From positions 1,290,001 to 1,354,000 of the forward strand of contig NZ_CP107052.1 of the NCBI RefSeq assembly GCF_025736875.1: a DNA stretch of 64,000 nucleotides, written 5' to 3'. How positions within the stretch are numbered: the first letter of the stretch is position 1; each line of letters opens with the position of its first letter. Shown one piece after another: positions 9,380-18,119 of the stretch. Origin of the DNA: Candidatus Kirkpatrickella diaphorinae. GTDB taxonomy: Bacteria; Pseudomonadota; Alphaproteobacteria; Acetobacterales; Acetobacteraceae. The notes under the pieces are model-generated. The model had not been told where the DNA came from and searched no databases. It saw only the letters and a list, made by a program, of their open reading frames with translations. The position numbers were made by a program, and so were the translations under genes.

Positions 9380-10707
9380 AGTCCGGCGCCTCTCTCATTC
9401 ATGAGATCAATAAAACCGGGAAAGCTCGTATTGATAAAGCCCGTATCATCGACATCAATCGGGTTGGGCGCGGCGAGGCCGAAAATAATGGCGCTCATCG
9501 CCAGACGATGGTCCATCAATGTCTCCACCCGCCCGCCACCAAGGCCGTTACCATCCGGACGCCCCTCAATGACAAGGTCATCGCCGTCGATGCGCGCGGT
9601 TACATGGTTCGCCTTCAGCAGCGCGAGCGTGGCATTAAGGCGGTCACTCTCCTTGACGCGCAATTCACCCAGTCCCCGTAGGCGGGACGTACCCTCGGCG
9701 AAAGCACAGGCGACGGAAAGAATGGGATATTCATCAATCATGGATGGCGCCCGCTTTGCAGGCACGTCGACCGCCTTGAGGGTGGAAGCCTTGACCCGCA
9801 AATCACCGACGCGCTCACCCCCTTCCCGGCGGACATCCTCAATCGAGAGTTGCGCGCCCATTTCCTGCAAACTCTTGAAAAGGCCCGTCCGCAGGGGGTT
9901 GAGCCCGACATTCCGGATCAGAAGGTCCGAACCCGGAATCAACAAGGCCGCAACAATGGGAAAGGCCGCTGATGACGGATCACCAGGGACAATGACATTT
10001 TGCGCATGGAGACGGGCCGGACCCGTCAAACTGATGAGCCGCCCGCCGGATTCCGTTTCCCTGACGGTGACATCGACACCGAAATAACGCAGCATATTTT
10101 CAGTGTGATTACGCGTTGGGGTCGGTTCATCAATGCGGGTTTCACCCTGCGCATTGAGACCGGCAAGGAGAATGGCGGATTTAACCTGAGCAGACGCCAC
10201 GGGCAGCCGGTAATGGATGGGCGTTCCCTGCGCTGTGCCGACCACCGCCATCGGGAGACGCCCCCCTTGCCGCGTCACGAAACACGCCCCGTTTTTCTGG
10301 AGTGGGTCCGTAACGCGCTTCATCGGGCGCGCGCGCAGGCTGGCATCACCCGTCATGAAACTATTGAAGGGCTGCGTTGAGAGTATCCCCGCCATCAAGC
10401 GGGCCGCCGTGCCGGAATTGCCCATATCGAGCACATCGTCAGGCTCTCGCAAACCTTGTGCGCCATGGCCCTGGACGATCCAACGCGCGCCATCCTGTCT
10501 GATCTCCGCCCCGAGGGCGCGCATGGCGGATGCCGTGCGTAAAACGTCTTCCCCCTCCAGCAATCCTGAAATTTCCGACCGGCCTTCAGCCATGGCGGCG
10601 AGCATCAGAGCGCGGTGGCTGATGGATTTATCACCCGGCACCACCACGTCGCCGCGCAAAGGGGCAGGGGCGCGCTGGACACGCAGAGGAGCCACTTGGG
10701 CAGACAT
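9376..10707 (-). CDS. aroA: 3-phosphoshikimate 1-carboxyvinyltransferase (EPSP synthase, class II-like)
   Basis: 443 residues from the ATG at 10707, which has GGAG 8 bases upstream. In-frame upstream starts at 10734 and 10803 have weaker sites. Sixth step of the shikimate pathway: transfers enolpyruvyl from PEP to shikimate-3-phosphate. Motifs: GDKSISHRAL near the N-terminus, DMGNSGTAARL, GDASLRARPMKRV, PSMIDEYPIL and RVKESDRL. Overall wording follows class II enzymes of the Agrobacterium CP4 type (LLEGEDV, ASAQVKSAILLAGLN, VPGDPSSAAFP). However, where CP4 has NAATG this protein has NSGTA, so the loop Ala of CP4 is Gly here. Overlaps cmk by 4 bases and appears to be first in aroA-cmk-rpsA. 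Confidence 0.95.
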   Translation of the reverse strand: MSAQVAPLRVQRAPAPLRGDVVVPGDKSISHRALMLAAMAEGRSEISGLLEGEDVLRTASAMRALGAEIRQDGARWIVQGHGAQGLREPDDVLDMGNSGTAARLMAGILSTQPFNSFMTGDASLRARPMKRVTDPLQKNGACFVTRQGGRLPMAVVGTAQGTPIHYRLPVASAQVKSAILLAGLNAQGETRIDEPTPTRNHTENMLRYFGVDVTVRETESGGRLISLTGPARLHAQNVIVPGDPSSAAFPIVAALLIPGSDLLIRNVGLNPLRTGLFKSLQEMGAQLSIEDVRREGGERVGDLRVKASTLKAVDVPAKRAPSMIDEYPILSVACAFAEGTSRLRGLGELRVKESDRLNATLALLKANHVTARIDGDDLVIEGRPDGNGLGGGRVETLMDHRLAMSAIIFGLAAPNPIDVDDTGFINTSFPGFIDLMNERGAGL

Positions 10708-11002
10708 TGCATTATTCTCCGCTCGGTCAGACATTCCCGCTTCATCCCGCTCCGATGCGGTGATGTCAACTTGAAATGGCGCAACACCCGCCGCAATCGC
10801 CATCAGCGACAGGCAGCAGGGGATTTTTCTGCATCGCGCTGCAAGGCTTGACCACCCTTAATCAGGCGGGTTTTTGTGCAAAAGATGCGCATGGCGGCGG
10901 GGCAAACGTATTTGACAGAACCCGCATAAGCTGGCATGGCCGCGTTTGAAGCGGCGTCTGTCGCATGTCCAAATCCCGAGATCAGGATCAATAGGCGTAA
11001 CC

Positions 11003-11329
11003 ATGGCGAAACCGGAACTGGGTCTGAAACGCGTATGCGTTTCCTGCGGTGCAAAATTCTACGATCTGACACGCAGTCCTGCGGTCTGCCCCAAATGTGG
11101 TGTGGAGCAGCCGACAGATATGCCGCGTCCCAAGCGCGTCGATGAAGCCCCGGTAGATCAGGTTAAACGCGTCGCGGAGGATGATCGTAGCGAAGATATT
11201 GACGTCGATCTGGATACGGATGAAGACGAAGATGACGTCATTGAGGATGCTGCCGATCTGGATGATGATGATGACGATCTCGGCGCGGAAATCGAGGTCA
11301 ATACGGATTCTGACGACCACGAAAATTAG
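11003..11329 (+). CDS. FYDLN-acid domain protein (TIGR02300 family)
   Basis: 108 residues. N-terminal zinc-ribbon-like part: CVSCGAKFYDL at about 12-22 and CPKCG at about 30-34 give two CxxC pairs. The C-terminal half is extremely acidic, with runs of Asp and Glu (DDDDDDLG near 90). This layout defines the alphaproteobacterial FYDLN-acid family, whose function is not known; a nucleic-acid or RNA-polymerase-associated role is only a guess from zinc ribbon plus acidic tail. Start ATG at 11003 has AGGCG 6 bases upstream. Divergent from aroA; a perfect TTGACA occurs at 10912-10917 upstream. A terminator-like hairpin follows. Confidence 0.9.
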   Translation: MAKPELGLKRVCVSCGAKFYDLTRSPAVCPKCGVEQPTDMPRPKRVDEAPVDQVKRVAEDDRSEDIDVDLDTDEDEDDVIEDAADLDDDDDDLGAEIEVNTDSDDHEN

Positions 11330-11954
11330 GCCCGTACGGAAACAGGCTGGTTCCTGGTGGAATTTTTCCTGCCGGGGGCCTGTTTTTCTCTTTTCCGGGC
11401 TTTTCTTTTCGGTACCGGTTTCAGCGCAGTCCCTTGCGGCTTCTGACCTGGCTGGTCAGCTTGCGCGCGGACGAAGCGCATCCGTTATCCTTAAAGCGGA
11501 GTGCGCGCGCCTGGCCCCCGGCCAGACATTGCGCAGCGTCGCCCTTGACACTGCCTCTCCGCCTCATATCCTGGCTATCAAGGATCGCCTCAAGGTAATG
11601 CGCCTGGACGCGCTCAAATTGCGCCATGTCAGCATAAGATGCGGCGGGATTGAACTTTCTAATGCCTGGAATTGGTATGTGCCATCCCGCCTGACCGCGG
11701 AGATGAATAAGATGCTCGACACGTCCGAGACCCCTTTCGGGCTGGCGGTCAAAAATCTTGCCTTTACGCGTCAGGTTGAACACGGATTCGCACCGGCTCT
11801 GCCTCCCGGCTTTATTTTTCAGCAGCGTGCTTTATTGCTGAGGGGACTCGATCACGTGCCCTTCGCCTTCGTGCTGGAAAATTACACGGAGAATAATCGA
11901 CGCCTCACAGGAGCAACCCGCACCGACGATGCCCAAGTGAACGGACCTCATTGA
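11271..11954 (+). CDS. Exported chorismate-lyase-like protein, start unresolved
   Basis: The frame is convincing from about 11360 on: a hydrophobic VFLFSGLFFSVPVSAQ segment looks like a signal peptide cleaved after VSA, followed by about 170 residues. The later part reads like the UbiC/UTRA fold: YVPSRLTAEM, then TPFG, a middle R, then RALLLRG, VPFAFVLENYT. UbiC makes 4-hydroxybenzoate from chorismate in the cytosol, so a secreted relative is odd. No ATG, GTG or TTG exists in frame between the ATG run at 11262-11271 (inside the previous gene) and the signal sequence. I give the last of these ATGs as start; CTG or ATT near 11310-11330 are alternatives. The signal region also overlaps a terminator-like hairpin. 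It may be a real unusual gene or a decaying one. Confidence 0.5.
   Translation: MTISARKSRSIRILTTTKIRPVRKQAGSWWNFSCRGPVFLFSGLFFSVPVSAQSLAASDLAGQLARGRSASVILKAECARLAPGQTLRSVALDTASPPHILAIKDRLKVMRLDALKLRHVSIRCGGIELSNAWNWYVPSRLTAEMNKMLDTSETPFGLAVKNLAFTRQVEHGFAPALPPGFIFQQRALLLRGLDHVPFAFVLENYTENNRRLTGATRTDDAQVNGPH
11340..11390 (+). terminator. Candidate terminator after the FYDLN-acid gene
   Basis: AAACAGGC at 11340-11347 pairs with GCCTGTTT at 11378-11385, followed by TTTCTCTTTT. The loop is long (30 bases) and can fold further. It begins 10 bases after the stop codon at 11329 and overlaps the apparent signal peptide codons of the next gene. Confidence 0.55.
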
Positions 11955-13855
11955 ACGCACGCGACAGGGGCATCGGCTTTCTGCCAGGCTTCGACGAGTT
12001 GGGTCCATTCCGCGCGTATCTCCGCGCTGACATTCCCGTCCTGACGCACGGCCTCAAGACTCTGTTCGACATAAAGGGAGACTGTCTGGCCGAAATGACG
12101 CACCACATCCTGATAGGCGTCACGCACACCGGGGATCGCCATTAAACCATTGATCTCCTCATGACACCGCGCCGCAATAACCGGAGAGAGGTGCGATCCG
12201 CTGAGACGGAACCTCGTGAGGAAAAGCTCAAAAATACCGTGATTATTGTAGCGGAAGCGTTTGACAGGCAGAACGGCATTGCCATCATTTTCACCCCGCG
12301 CATATCGCCAGACAAATTCCTCGAAGGAGCGCAGAATGAAATGATGAACCTCCGCCTTCACTGTCGGCTGATGGTAGAAACTGGTTTCATAAACTGAATG
12401 GGTGTTGATGGCATGCGGCGCGCCATCAACCGTCTTGAAACACCGCCTCTGCGGAGCAACCGGCACGTGATGGGAGCACCGTTGAAAGCGCCGGGGACGA
12501 TGGACTGATTTGACCAGGGGATGCGGTTCAAGCGCCACAAAGCGCTCACAGCTTAATTGCTCCGTCCAGTGAAGCCGATGGTCAGGCCCATTGACGCGCC
12601 ATGTCGCCACGACAGCATCGGCATCCTGAAGCGCCTCCTGCGCCAGAAGAGGCGGCAATTTATGGCCAAACGCCTCTGAAGGCACGAACCATTCATCCAG
12701 ATCGACCGTCAGGCACCATTCATAATCCAGCAATGCCGGCATCATCGTGTAGGCATGCGCGAAAGCTTTCAACTGGTTATCGACGCCCGCGCACCCCTCA
12801 CCCGTATTATCAACCCAATGGACGATCCCGGCATCATGCAGCCGTTGCAACAGCACATCTGAGCCATCCGTCAGATTATTGGTGTAAATGAAAATCTTCT
12901 CGACGCCGATTGTACGGTGGAACGCAATCCATTCCAGAAGATACACGCCCTCATCCCGGGCGCTGGTCAGGGCCGCCAGTTTATGGCGCGGCGTGATATT
13001 CTCCCGCAAAGCGGAAAGGAGGGCGACACCCACCGTATCGCGCGCATTATCGCGCCAACTTGTTTCGCGTCCCATGAAATCATATGCGGCGTCTGAGCGT
13101 CGCGGCATGGGCAGATCACGATCCGCCTGCCATTGCGCAAGGCTTGAAATCGCTTGTTTCAGCCAACCCGCGGAAGGCAGGCGATCAAGCAGCGCCAGGC
13201 ATGTCGCCTGCTGAGGGGACGATAAATGCGCCTCATCAAACAGAAAAAATGACAGGAATGTCGCCCGCGCATCATCAGCAATCATCAAAAGCGCGATATC
13301 GAGGCAATCATGCATGAAATCCTGCGGAAAACCCGCAAGAACATCCAGAAATGCCGCCGCATTGTGACGTGCCGCAGCGAGATCACGCCATCGCGCGACC
13401 ATCTCCCGGAAATCTTCCGGCAAAGCGCCTTGAAAATTTTCCCACCGGAGCGGCGCATGCGCCTCGGCCATGTAACGCCGACGCGAGAGAAGCTCGGTTT
13501 CGCCATCAAGGATCGGGATGAAAAAATCACCGGAAAGCGCATGTTTGAGGAAAACTTGATCCTCAGCGCCCGCCCCCTCTAAACGGACCGGTAGGAAATT
13601 ATGCCGCAATGTGTTGCGCAGCATCGCTTGCCCGGGCGGGCGTCGCAGAAGCTTAACGCGGGACAGTATGCCAAAACCTTCAATTTCGGGAAAGGTGATG
13701 AGGGCCGTTGCGCGATATTGTGGTTCTGACGGGTCGACATGCCCCAATTCATCTGTTTCAGGACAGATGAAAACATAAGTGCCAGCTTCCGTCTTAAGAG
13801 AGCGCAAGTCGATATGAGGCGGCGGCATGAAACCGTTTTCCTGATCTGATGTCAT
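11948..13855 (-). CDS. Glycosyltransferase, GT92 / DUF23-like, with N-terminal extension (635 aa)
   Basis: The catalytic part lies at about residues 290-560. DEGVYLLEWIAFHRTIGVEK matches the GT92-type opening (here usually N/DEAxYLxEWxxxH), followed by IFIYTNNLTDGS and the metal-binding DLDEWF, with D385 and D387 as DxD. HHFILRSFEEFVWRYARG near 510-530 is also typical of this family. The first 280 residues show no known domain. Likely uses a sugar nucleotide with GT-A fold to modify a surface polysaccharide; acceptor unknown. Convergent with the exported protein upstream on the map (ends overlap by 7 bases) and 39 bases downstream of the SDR gene on the same strand. Confidence 0.82.
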   Translation of the reverse strand: MTSDQENGFMPPPHIDLRSLKTEAGTYVFICPETDELGHVDPSEPQYRATALITFPEIEGFGILSRVKLLRRPPGQAMLRNTLRHNFLPVRLEGAGAEDQVFLKHALSGDFFIPILDGETELLSRRRYMAEAHAPLRWENFQGALPEDFREMVARWRDLAAARHNAAAFLDVLAGFPQDFMHDCLDIALLMIADDARATFLSFFLFDEAHLSSPQQATCLALLDRLPSAGWLKQAISSLAQWQADRDLPMPRRSDAAYDFMGRETSWRDNARDTVGVALLSALRENITPRHKLAALTSARDEGVYLLEWIAFHRTIGVEKIFIYTNNLTDGSDVLLQRLHDAGIVHWVDNTGEGCAGVDNQLKAFAHAYTMMPALLDYEWCLTVDLDEWFVPSEAFGHKLPPLLAQEALQDADAVVATWRVNGPDHRLHWTEQLSCERFVALEPHPLVKSVHRPRRFQRCSHHVPVAPQRRCFKTVDGAPHAINTHSVYETSFYHQPTVKAEVHHFILRSFEEFVWRYARGENDGNAVLPVKRFRYNNHGIFELFLTRFRLSGSHLSPVIAARCHEEINGLMAIPGVRDAYQDVVRHFGQTVSLYVEQSLEAVRQDGNVSAEIRAEWTQLVEAWQKADAPVACVQ

Positions 13856-13894
13856 CCGCCGTCTCGTCTTCTCTATCCCGCTGTAAAACCGGTC

Positions 13895-14644
13895 TCAATC
13901 TGTTCGCCAGGCGAGATGCTGCCCGCCATCGGGGGCCACCATCTGGCCCGTTACGGCGCGCATGGCAGCCAGAGCCATCGCCGTCTGGGCGACTTCCTCC
14001 GGCGTTGCACCGTGCTGAAGCGGCGTGGCCTGACACATCCGCTGAAATTCCGCGTCACTCTGGCCCTGCGCTGGCAGAACCGGGCCCGGCCCGATCGCAT
14101 TCACGCGGATGCGCGGCGCCAAAGCCAGGGCCAATGTCTGCGTCAGAGTCCATAATGCGGACTTCGAAACCGTATAGCTGGTGTAATGCGGCGTCAATTT
14201 CCAGACCCGCTCATCCAATAAATTAAGAATCACCCCCTCCGCCGAGGATGGAAGCGCCCGCGCAAATGCCTGGGACAGCATGAAGGGCGCGCGGAGATTG
14301 ATCCCCTGATGACGCTGCCAGCTTTCCTCTGTCACAGTGTCCCACGCATCGCGCTCAAAAATCGAGGCATTATTGACGAGGATACCAACGGGACCTAACT
14401 GCGCCGAAGCGGCATTAATCAGCCCGGAAACGGCCGATTCATCAGCGAGGTCGGCGGTCAGGACGCAACCCTGATGCTGGATTTCCTCCAGAAGCTTTTC
14501 CGCCTCAGCAGCGCTTTGGTGGCAATGAATCGCAATTTTGAACCCCTCCGCCGCAAGCGCCGTGACCAATGCACGCCCGATGCGTTTCGCGCCGCCCGTA
14601 ACAAGCGCGACGCGCGGGATGGTATCCGGAATGCTCAATTGCAT
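13895..14644 (-). CDS. SDR oxidoreductase, pteridine reductase / FolM-like
   Basis: 249 residues, classical short-chain dehydrogenase length. Cofactor motif TGGAKRIGRA at about 16-25 has Arg in place of the middle Gly of TGxxxGIG, as in PTR1 and FolM, which prefer NADPH. NNAS is at about 91-94. The catalytic Ser position is occupied by Asp (NLLDERVW), followed by YTSYTVSK with Tyr and Lys; this D-Y-K set is the hallmark of pteridine reductases and dihydromonapterin reductase rather than ordinary SDRs. GPGPVLP follows. Probable reaction: NADPH reduction of dihydropterin or dihydrofolate-like substrates. Family is certain, substrate inferred. Confidence 0.8.
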   Translation of the reverse strand: MQLSIPDTIPRVALVTGGAKRIGRALVTALAAEGFKIAIHCHQSAAEAEKLLEEIQHQGCVLTADLADESAVSGLINAASAQLGPVGILVNNASIFERDAWDTVTEESWQRHQGINLRAPFMLSQAFARALPSSAEGVILNLLDERVWKLTPHYTSYTVSKSALWTLTQTLALALAPRIRVNAIGPGPVLPAQGQSDAEFQRMCQATPLQHGATPEEVAQTAMALAAMRAVTGQMVAPDGGQHLAWRTD

Positions 14645-14757
14645 GATCAGCCTCTGTTAAATGCCGTGTCGTTTACAGATCTTCGTTTTTTCAGCGTGCG
14701 GGGTGTGATCGGATCGTTGGCAGCTTCAATCCTTCACCGGGCTTTCGCACCTCTTTT

Positions 14758-15381
14758 TCAGCCACCATCACGCGCGACGGGGCGCCGCGCCATCAGCGCC
14801 GCGACCAATGTGCCGTCATCCAACCCGTCAAGTGTGCCGCCCATAGGCACACCGCGCCCGACGCGTGTCACAGTGACATCGTATCGGGCAAGGCGGTCTT
14901 CGAGCCAATGGGAGGTCGCGGCACCATCAACCGTGGCGCCCAGAGCAAGAATAACCTCCGATACATCACCGGATTCGATGCGTCGGAACAGGGATTGCGT
15001 ATTCAGCTCTTCCGGGCCTTTACCCAGCAAGGCCGATAATGTCCCGCCAAGAACCTGATAAACGCCGCGATGAACCGTGGCACGTTCAAGCGCCCAGAGG
15101 TCACTGACATGTTCCACAACGCAGATCACGCTGTGATCCCGATCCGGATCTGTGCAGACCATGCACGGGTTTGTGACATCCAACGTACCGCAGATTTCAC
15201 AATTCTGGATGCGGGCGGCGGCATCCTGCATGGCCTGCGCGAGGGGCACGAGGCGGCGCTCAGGCTCTGCCAGCAAGGACAGCGCCGCACGTCGGGCAGA
15301 GCGCGGCCCCAGCCCCGGCAATCGGGAGAGAAGCTGGATGAGCCGCTCAAGCTCAACCCCGCCTGTGCGGTGCCAGGCCAA
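14758..15381 (-). CDS. recR: Recombination mediator RecR
   Basis: RecR works with RecFO to load RecA on SSB-coated gaps. Visible: helix-hairpin-helix LPGLGPRSARR, a four-Cys zinc finger (CEIC, then CMVC), and a Toprim domain with VVEHVSDL and later ALGATVDG. I place the start at the TTG at 15381, two bases after the ybaB stop, giving 207 residues, near the usual 200. Another TTG at 15417 would add 12 residues and overlap ybaB. No ATG is available, so reinitiation after ybaB is likely. Gene order dnaX-ybaB-recR is highly conserved. Confidence 0.93.
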   Translation of the reverse strand: MAWHRTGGVELERLIQLLSRLPGLGPRSARRAALSLLAEPERRLVPLAQAMQDAAARIQNCEICGTLDVTNPCMVCTDPDRDHSVICVVEHVSDLWALERATVHRGVYQVLGGTLSALLGKGPEELNTQSLFRRIESGDVSEVILALGATVDGAATSHWLEDRLARYDVTVTRVGRGVPMGGTLDGLDDGTLVAALMARRPVARDGG

Positions 15382-15382
15382 G

Positions 15383-15706
15383 TCAGAAAGGCAGTTTAAA
15401 GCCGGCAGGCAGATCAATCCCCCCGGTCAGACGCCGCATTTCCTCCGAGCTGGCCGCTTCAACCTTGCTGCGCGCATTGCTGAAAGCCGCCAGGATGAGA
15501 TCCTGCACCATTTCGGCATCAGTCGGCGTCAGTAATTTCGGGTCGATGACCAGCTTTTTCATGTCGCCTTTGCCATTCAAGGTGATTTTGACGAGACCCG
15601 CGCCCGCTTCACCCTCAATCATCAGAGCGTCGAGCCGCGTCTGCAATTCCTCCATTTTGGCTTGCATCTGGGAAGCCTGTTTCATCAGGCCAGCGAGATT
15701 TTTCAT
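15383..15706 (-). CDS. YbaB/EbfC family nucleoid-associated protein
   Basis: 107 residues, full family length. N-terminal helix [20 protein letters not shown] is amphipathic and coiled-coil-like; the middle has the family core [18 protein letters not shown], and the C-terminal helix contains [10 protein letters not shown]. The family forms tweezer-like dimers that bind DNA. It sits between dnaX (12 bases from its stop to this ATG) and recR, the classical place, and is probably co-transcribed with both. Confidence 0.94.
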   Translation of the reverse strand: MKNLAGLMKQASQMQAKMEELQTRLDALMIEGEAGAGLVKITLNGKGDMKKLVIDPKLLTPTDAEMVQDLILAAFSNARSKVEAASSEEMRRLTGGIDLPAGFKLPF

Positions 15707-15718
15707 GTAGATAAGTCC

Positions 15719-17935
15719 TCAGTGATAGCGATAGCCGGGCTGACTTATATCGTCTTCCGGCAATTCCGTCTCCAACCCTTCAGCATCAGGCCCCTCCTCG
15801 GGGAAAGCAGACGGCGGAACCTCATCCAGATTTTCAGGCGGCAGGCCATAATCATCAAGGGATAGGTCCCGCGGCAGGCCAAGATGCGCGCCGGGGAAAT
15901 GCGTGATGATCGCCTGGACGAGGGGATCTTCCTGCATGGATTGCCGGTGGGATTCCGTCACCTGCGCGCCCTGCTCATCCAAAGTCGGCGCGCCCTCTTC
16001 ATGGGAGGCCATAATGATGAAGCGATCCGGGTAATGCATATTCAGCACGGCCTGAAGCCGCGCCAGGCTGCGTGGATCAACACCGCTTTGTAGACGGATC
16101 GCGATTTCAGGCGGCTCGAACCGCACACAATGCGCGGCATGGCGCAACAGCCCGTGCAGAAGCGGCTTGGACGACCATTTGACGTAGGCGACCATCTCAC
16201 GCCATGAGCGGATGGGCGGCACGGCCGAGACGTCCGGCATTATCTCCAGCGACGCGTCCATGGCAGGTTCCGCGATCTCGGACGCGGCGACGTGTGGCAG
16301 GGGCGGTGTGGTCTCCGGGCGCGTCACGTGAACGGGATGTTGAAGCGCGCCATCCGTGCCTGTCATGACCGCCTCGGGCAGCGGCCCCTCGGACGGGGCG
16401 GCGCTCACCATAGCCGTGTCTTCCTCGATCGGGTGCGGCGGGCGCGCAGAATGTGCGGCGGGTGCCGCCTCGTTATGTAGCGCCGATGCGGCAGCCGGCG
16501 CGGGACGCGTATTATCCGCGACGAGATGGAGGTCTCGATGCGCGACGGGGCGCACCCTGTCATGACCCGCAATGGCCGCGCCTTCGGCAGGCCCGGCACT
16601 GAGGGCGGTGGGCGTCACATCTGATGGGTCGCGCACAGGCGTTGTCGGTTCCGCATCTCGCGGCGCGCGCGTCCCCCGCGTCTGACGGATCAGATCATCC
16701 GGGGTGGGAAGGGAATTGGCGTAACAAAGTCGCAGGAGGATCATCTCCACCGCCCCGCGGCGGTCGGGCGCGATTTCCAGCTCTTTCAAACCATTGACCA
16801 GAATCTGCCAGGCCCGCCCCAGAACCGCCATAGAGAGATCCTGCGAAAAGGCGACGCCGCGGCTGCGCTCAACCTCTGTCAGGTCAGGGCGCTTTCCGAG
16901 AGAGGGCACTGCTTTCAGGCGAGAGATGAAATGGACGAGCTCAAGCAGTTCACCGAGCAGACCGCCCAGTTCCACGCCCAGCGCATAGGCATTGTCTGTC
17001 ACGCTCAGGACGCGCGCCACATCCCCTTTGATGAGGGCCTCAAAGAGGTCATAAACCGTCTCCCGATCGGATAATCCGAGCATGGCGCTGACGACATTTT
17101 CCTCAATTCGGTCGGCACCCTCCTCCGCCCCGCGCGCAATCGCCTGGTCAAGAAGTGACAGCCCGTCTCGCACCGAGCCGTCGCTCGCCCGCGCGATAAG
17201 ACCAAGCGCCTCAGGGGAAAAAGCGACCCCCTCTTTATGTGCAATCGAATCGAAATGTGCCACAAGCATCTGACTCGGCACGCGCCTCAGGTCAAAACGC
17301 TGACAGCGTGACAGCACCGTGACGGGGACTTTCCGCAACTCCGTGGTGGCGAAAATAAATGTGACGCGCTCCGGCGGTTCTTCAAGCGTTTTGAGCAAGG
17401 CGTTGAATGCATTGCGGGACAACATATGGACCTCATCAATGATGAAGACCTTCATGCGCCCCTGAATCGGGCGGAAACGCGTCTGCTCAATAATTTCCCG
17501 GACGTCATCGACCCCGGTGCGGGAGGCCGCATCCATCTCCAGCACGTCGGGATGACGGTCAGCCAGGATCGCGGTGCAGTTTGCGCAGACGCCGCAAGGC
17601 TCAGCCGTCGCCTCCCCGTTACCATCAGGCCCGATACAGTTGAGGGCGCGGGCGATGATGCGCGCTGTCGTCGTTTTGCCGACACCACGAACCCCTGTCA
17701 GCATGAAAGCATGTGCAACGCGTTTAAGGGCGAAAGCCCGCCGCAGAATGCGGATCGTGCTTTCCTGACCAATCAGATCATCAAAGGATTGGGGGCGGTA
17801 TTTCCGCGCCAGGACGCGATAAGGCGCGGCCTGGCTGTTTTGCGGCGCGGCATCCGGCGCGCCGAAAAGGTGATCCCCCGCCGCAGGAGGGAGGGGCAGG
17901 GCGTCGTCGTCGGGATGCGATTCGTGATCACTCAT
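15719..17935 (-). CDS. dnaX: DNA polymerase III subunits gamma and tau
   Basis: 738 residues from the ATG at 17935 (MSDHESHPDD). Longer in-frame reading would run into the SRP RNA gene, so this start is firm. Clamp-loader ATPase: ARKYRPQSFDDLIGQ, Walker A GVRGVGKTTTAR, zinc module CGVCANC with an earlier NCIG Cys, DExx IDEVHML, and the SRC motif LSRCQRF. Domain III follows, then a low-complexity linker rich in Ala, Pro and His (about 430-590) and a tau-like C-terminal domain. The tau form couples polymerase core and helicase. I saw no obvious poly-A slippery site for a shorter gamma product. Confidence 0.96.
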   Translation of the reverse strand: MSDHESHPDDDALPLPPAAGDHLFGAPDAAPQNSQAAPYRVLARKYRPQSFDDLIGQESTIRILRRAFALKRVAHAFMLTGVRGVGKTTTARIIARALNCIGPDGNGEATAEPCGVCANCTAILADRHPDVLEMDAASRTGVDDVREIIEQTRFRPIQGRMKVFIIDEVHMLSRNAFNALLKTLEEPPERVTFIFATTELRKVPVTVLSRCQRFDLRRVPSQMLVAHFDSIAHKEGVAFSPEALGLIARASDGSVRDGLSLLDQAIARGAEEGADRIEENVVSAMLGLSDRETVYDLFEALIKGDVARVLSVTDNAYALGVELGGLLGELLELVHFISRLKAVPSLGKRPDLTEVERSRGVAFSQDLSMAVLGRAWQILVNGLKELEIAPDRRGAVEMILLRLCYANSLPTPDDLIRQTRGTRAPRDAEPTTPVRDPSDVTPTALSAGPAEGAAIAGHDRVRPVAHRDLHLVADNTRPAPAAASALHNEAAPAAHSARPPHPIEEDTAMVSAAPSEGPLPEAVMTGTDGALQHPVHVTRPETTPPLPHVAASEIAEPAMDASLEIMPDVSAVPPIRSWREMVAYVKWSSKPLLHGLLRHAAHCVRFEPPEIAIRLQSGVDPRSLARLQAVLNMHYPDRFIIMASHEEGAPTLDEQGAQVTESHRQSMQEDPLVQAIITHFPGAHLGLPRDLSLDDYGLPPENLDEVPPSAFPEEGPDAEGLETELPEDDISQPGYRYH

Positions 17936-17966
17936 GCGATCACTTATAGACCAAAATTTCGGGAAG

Positions 17967-18066
17967 GTGGGAGGCCGAACACACGACCCGTGCAAAACTC
18001 ACTACGGCTGCTTCCTTCCGGACCTGACCGGGTTTGCAAGCCGCCCGTCCACGGCCGACCTCCCGG
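17967..18066 (-). ncRNA. ffs: Signal recognition particle RNA, small 4.5S type
   Basis: On the minus strand the nearly invariant domain IV is intact: GTCAGGTCCGGAAGGAAGCA lies within about 18030-18007, giving the GGAA tetraloop and asymmetric bulge bound by Ffh. Flanking arms close the hairpin: GGGAGGTCGGCC near 18066-18055 pairs with GGCC and CTCCC near 17977-17967. Length of about 100 nt fits the small bacterial form. Position directly upstream of dnaX is conserved in alphaproteobacteria. Exact ends are estimated. Confidence 0.93.
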
Positions 18067-18080
18067 CGCAGGATTAGCAT

Positions 18081-18109
18081 GATTCCCCTCCCCCCTGGCA
18101 AGGGGAATC
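18081..18109 (-). terminator. Hairpin between ggt and ffs, possible weak terminator
   Basis: GATTCCCCT at 18081-18089 is the exact reverse complement of AGGGGAATC at 18101-18109 with an 11-base loop. It starts 11 bases after the ggt stop on the minus strand. No U-run follows, so it may be a stabilising hairpin or Rho-assisted end. Confidence 0.45.
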
Positions 18110-18119
18110 ATGCCTGAAA

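Noticed and set aside
9059-10087. 342-codon frame antisense to cmk and aroA
   Set aside because: Spans two certain genes on the other strand; Ser/Arg/Pro-rich shadow frame.
17936-17995. N-terminal extension of dnaX
   Set aside because: It would run into the SRP RNA gene; ATG at 17935 is the natural start.
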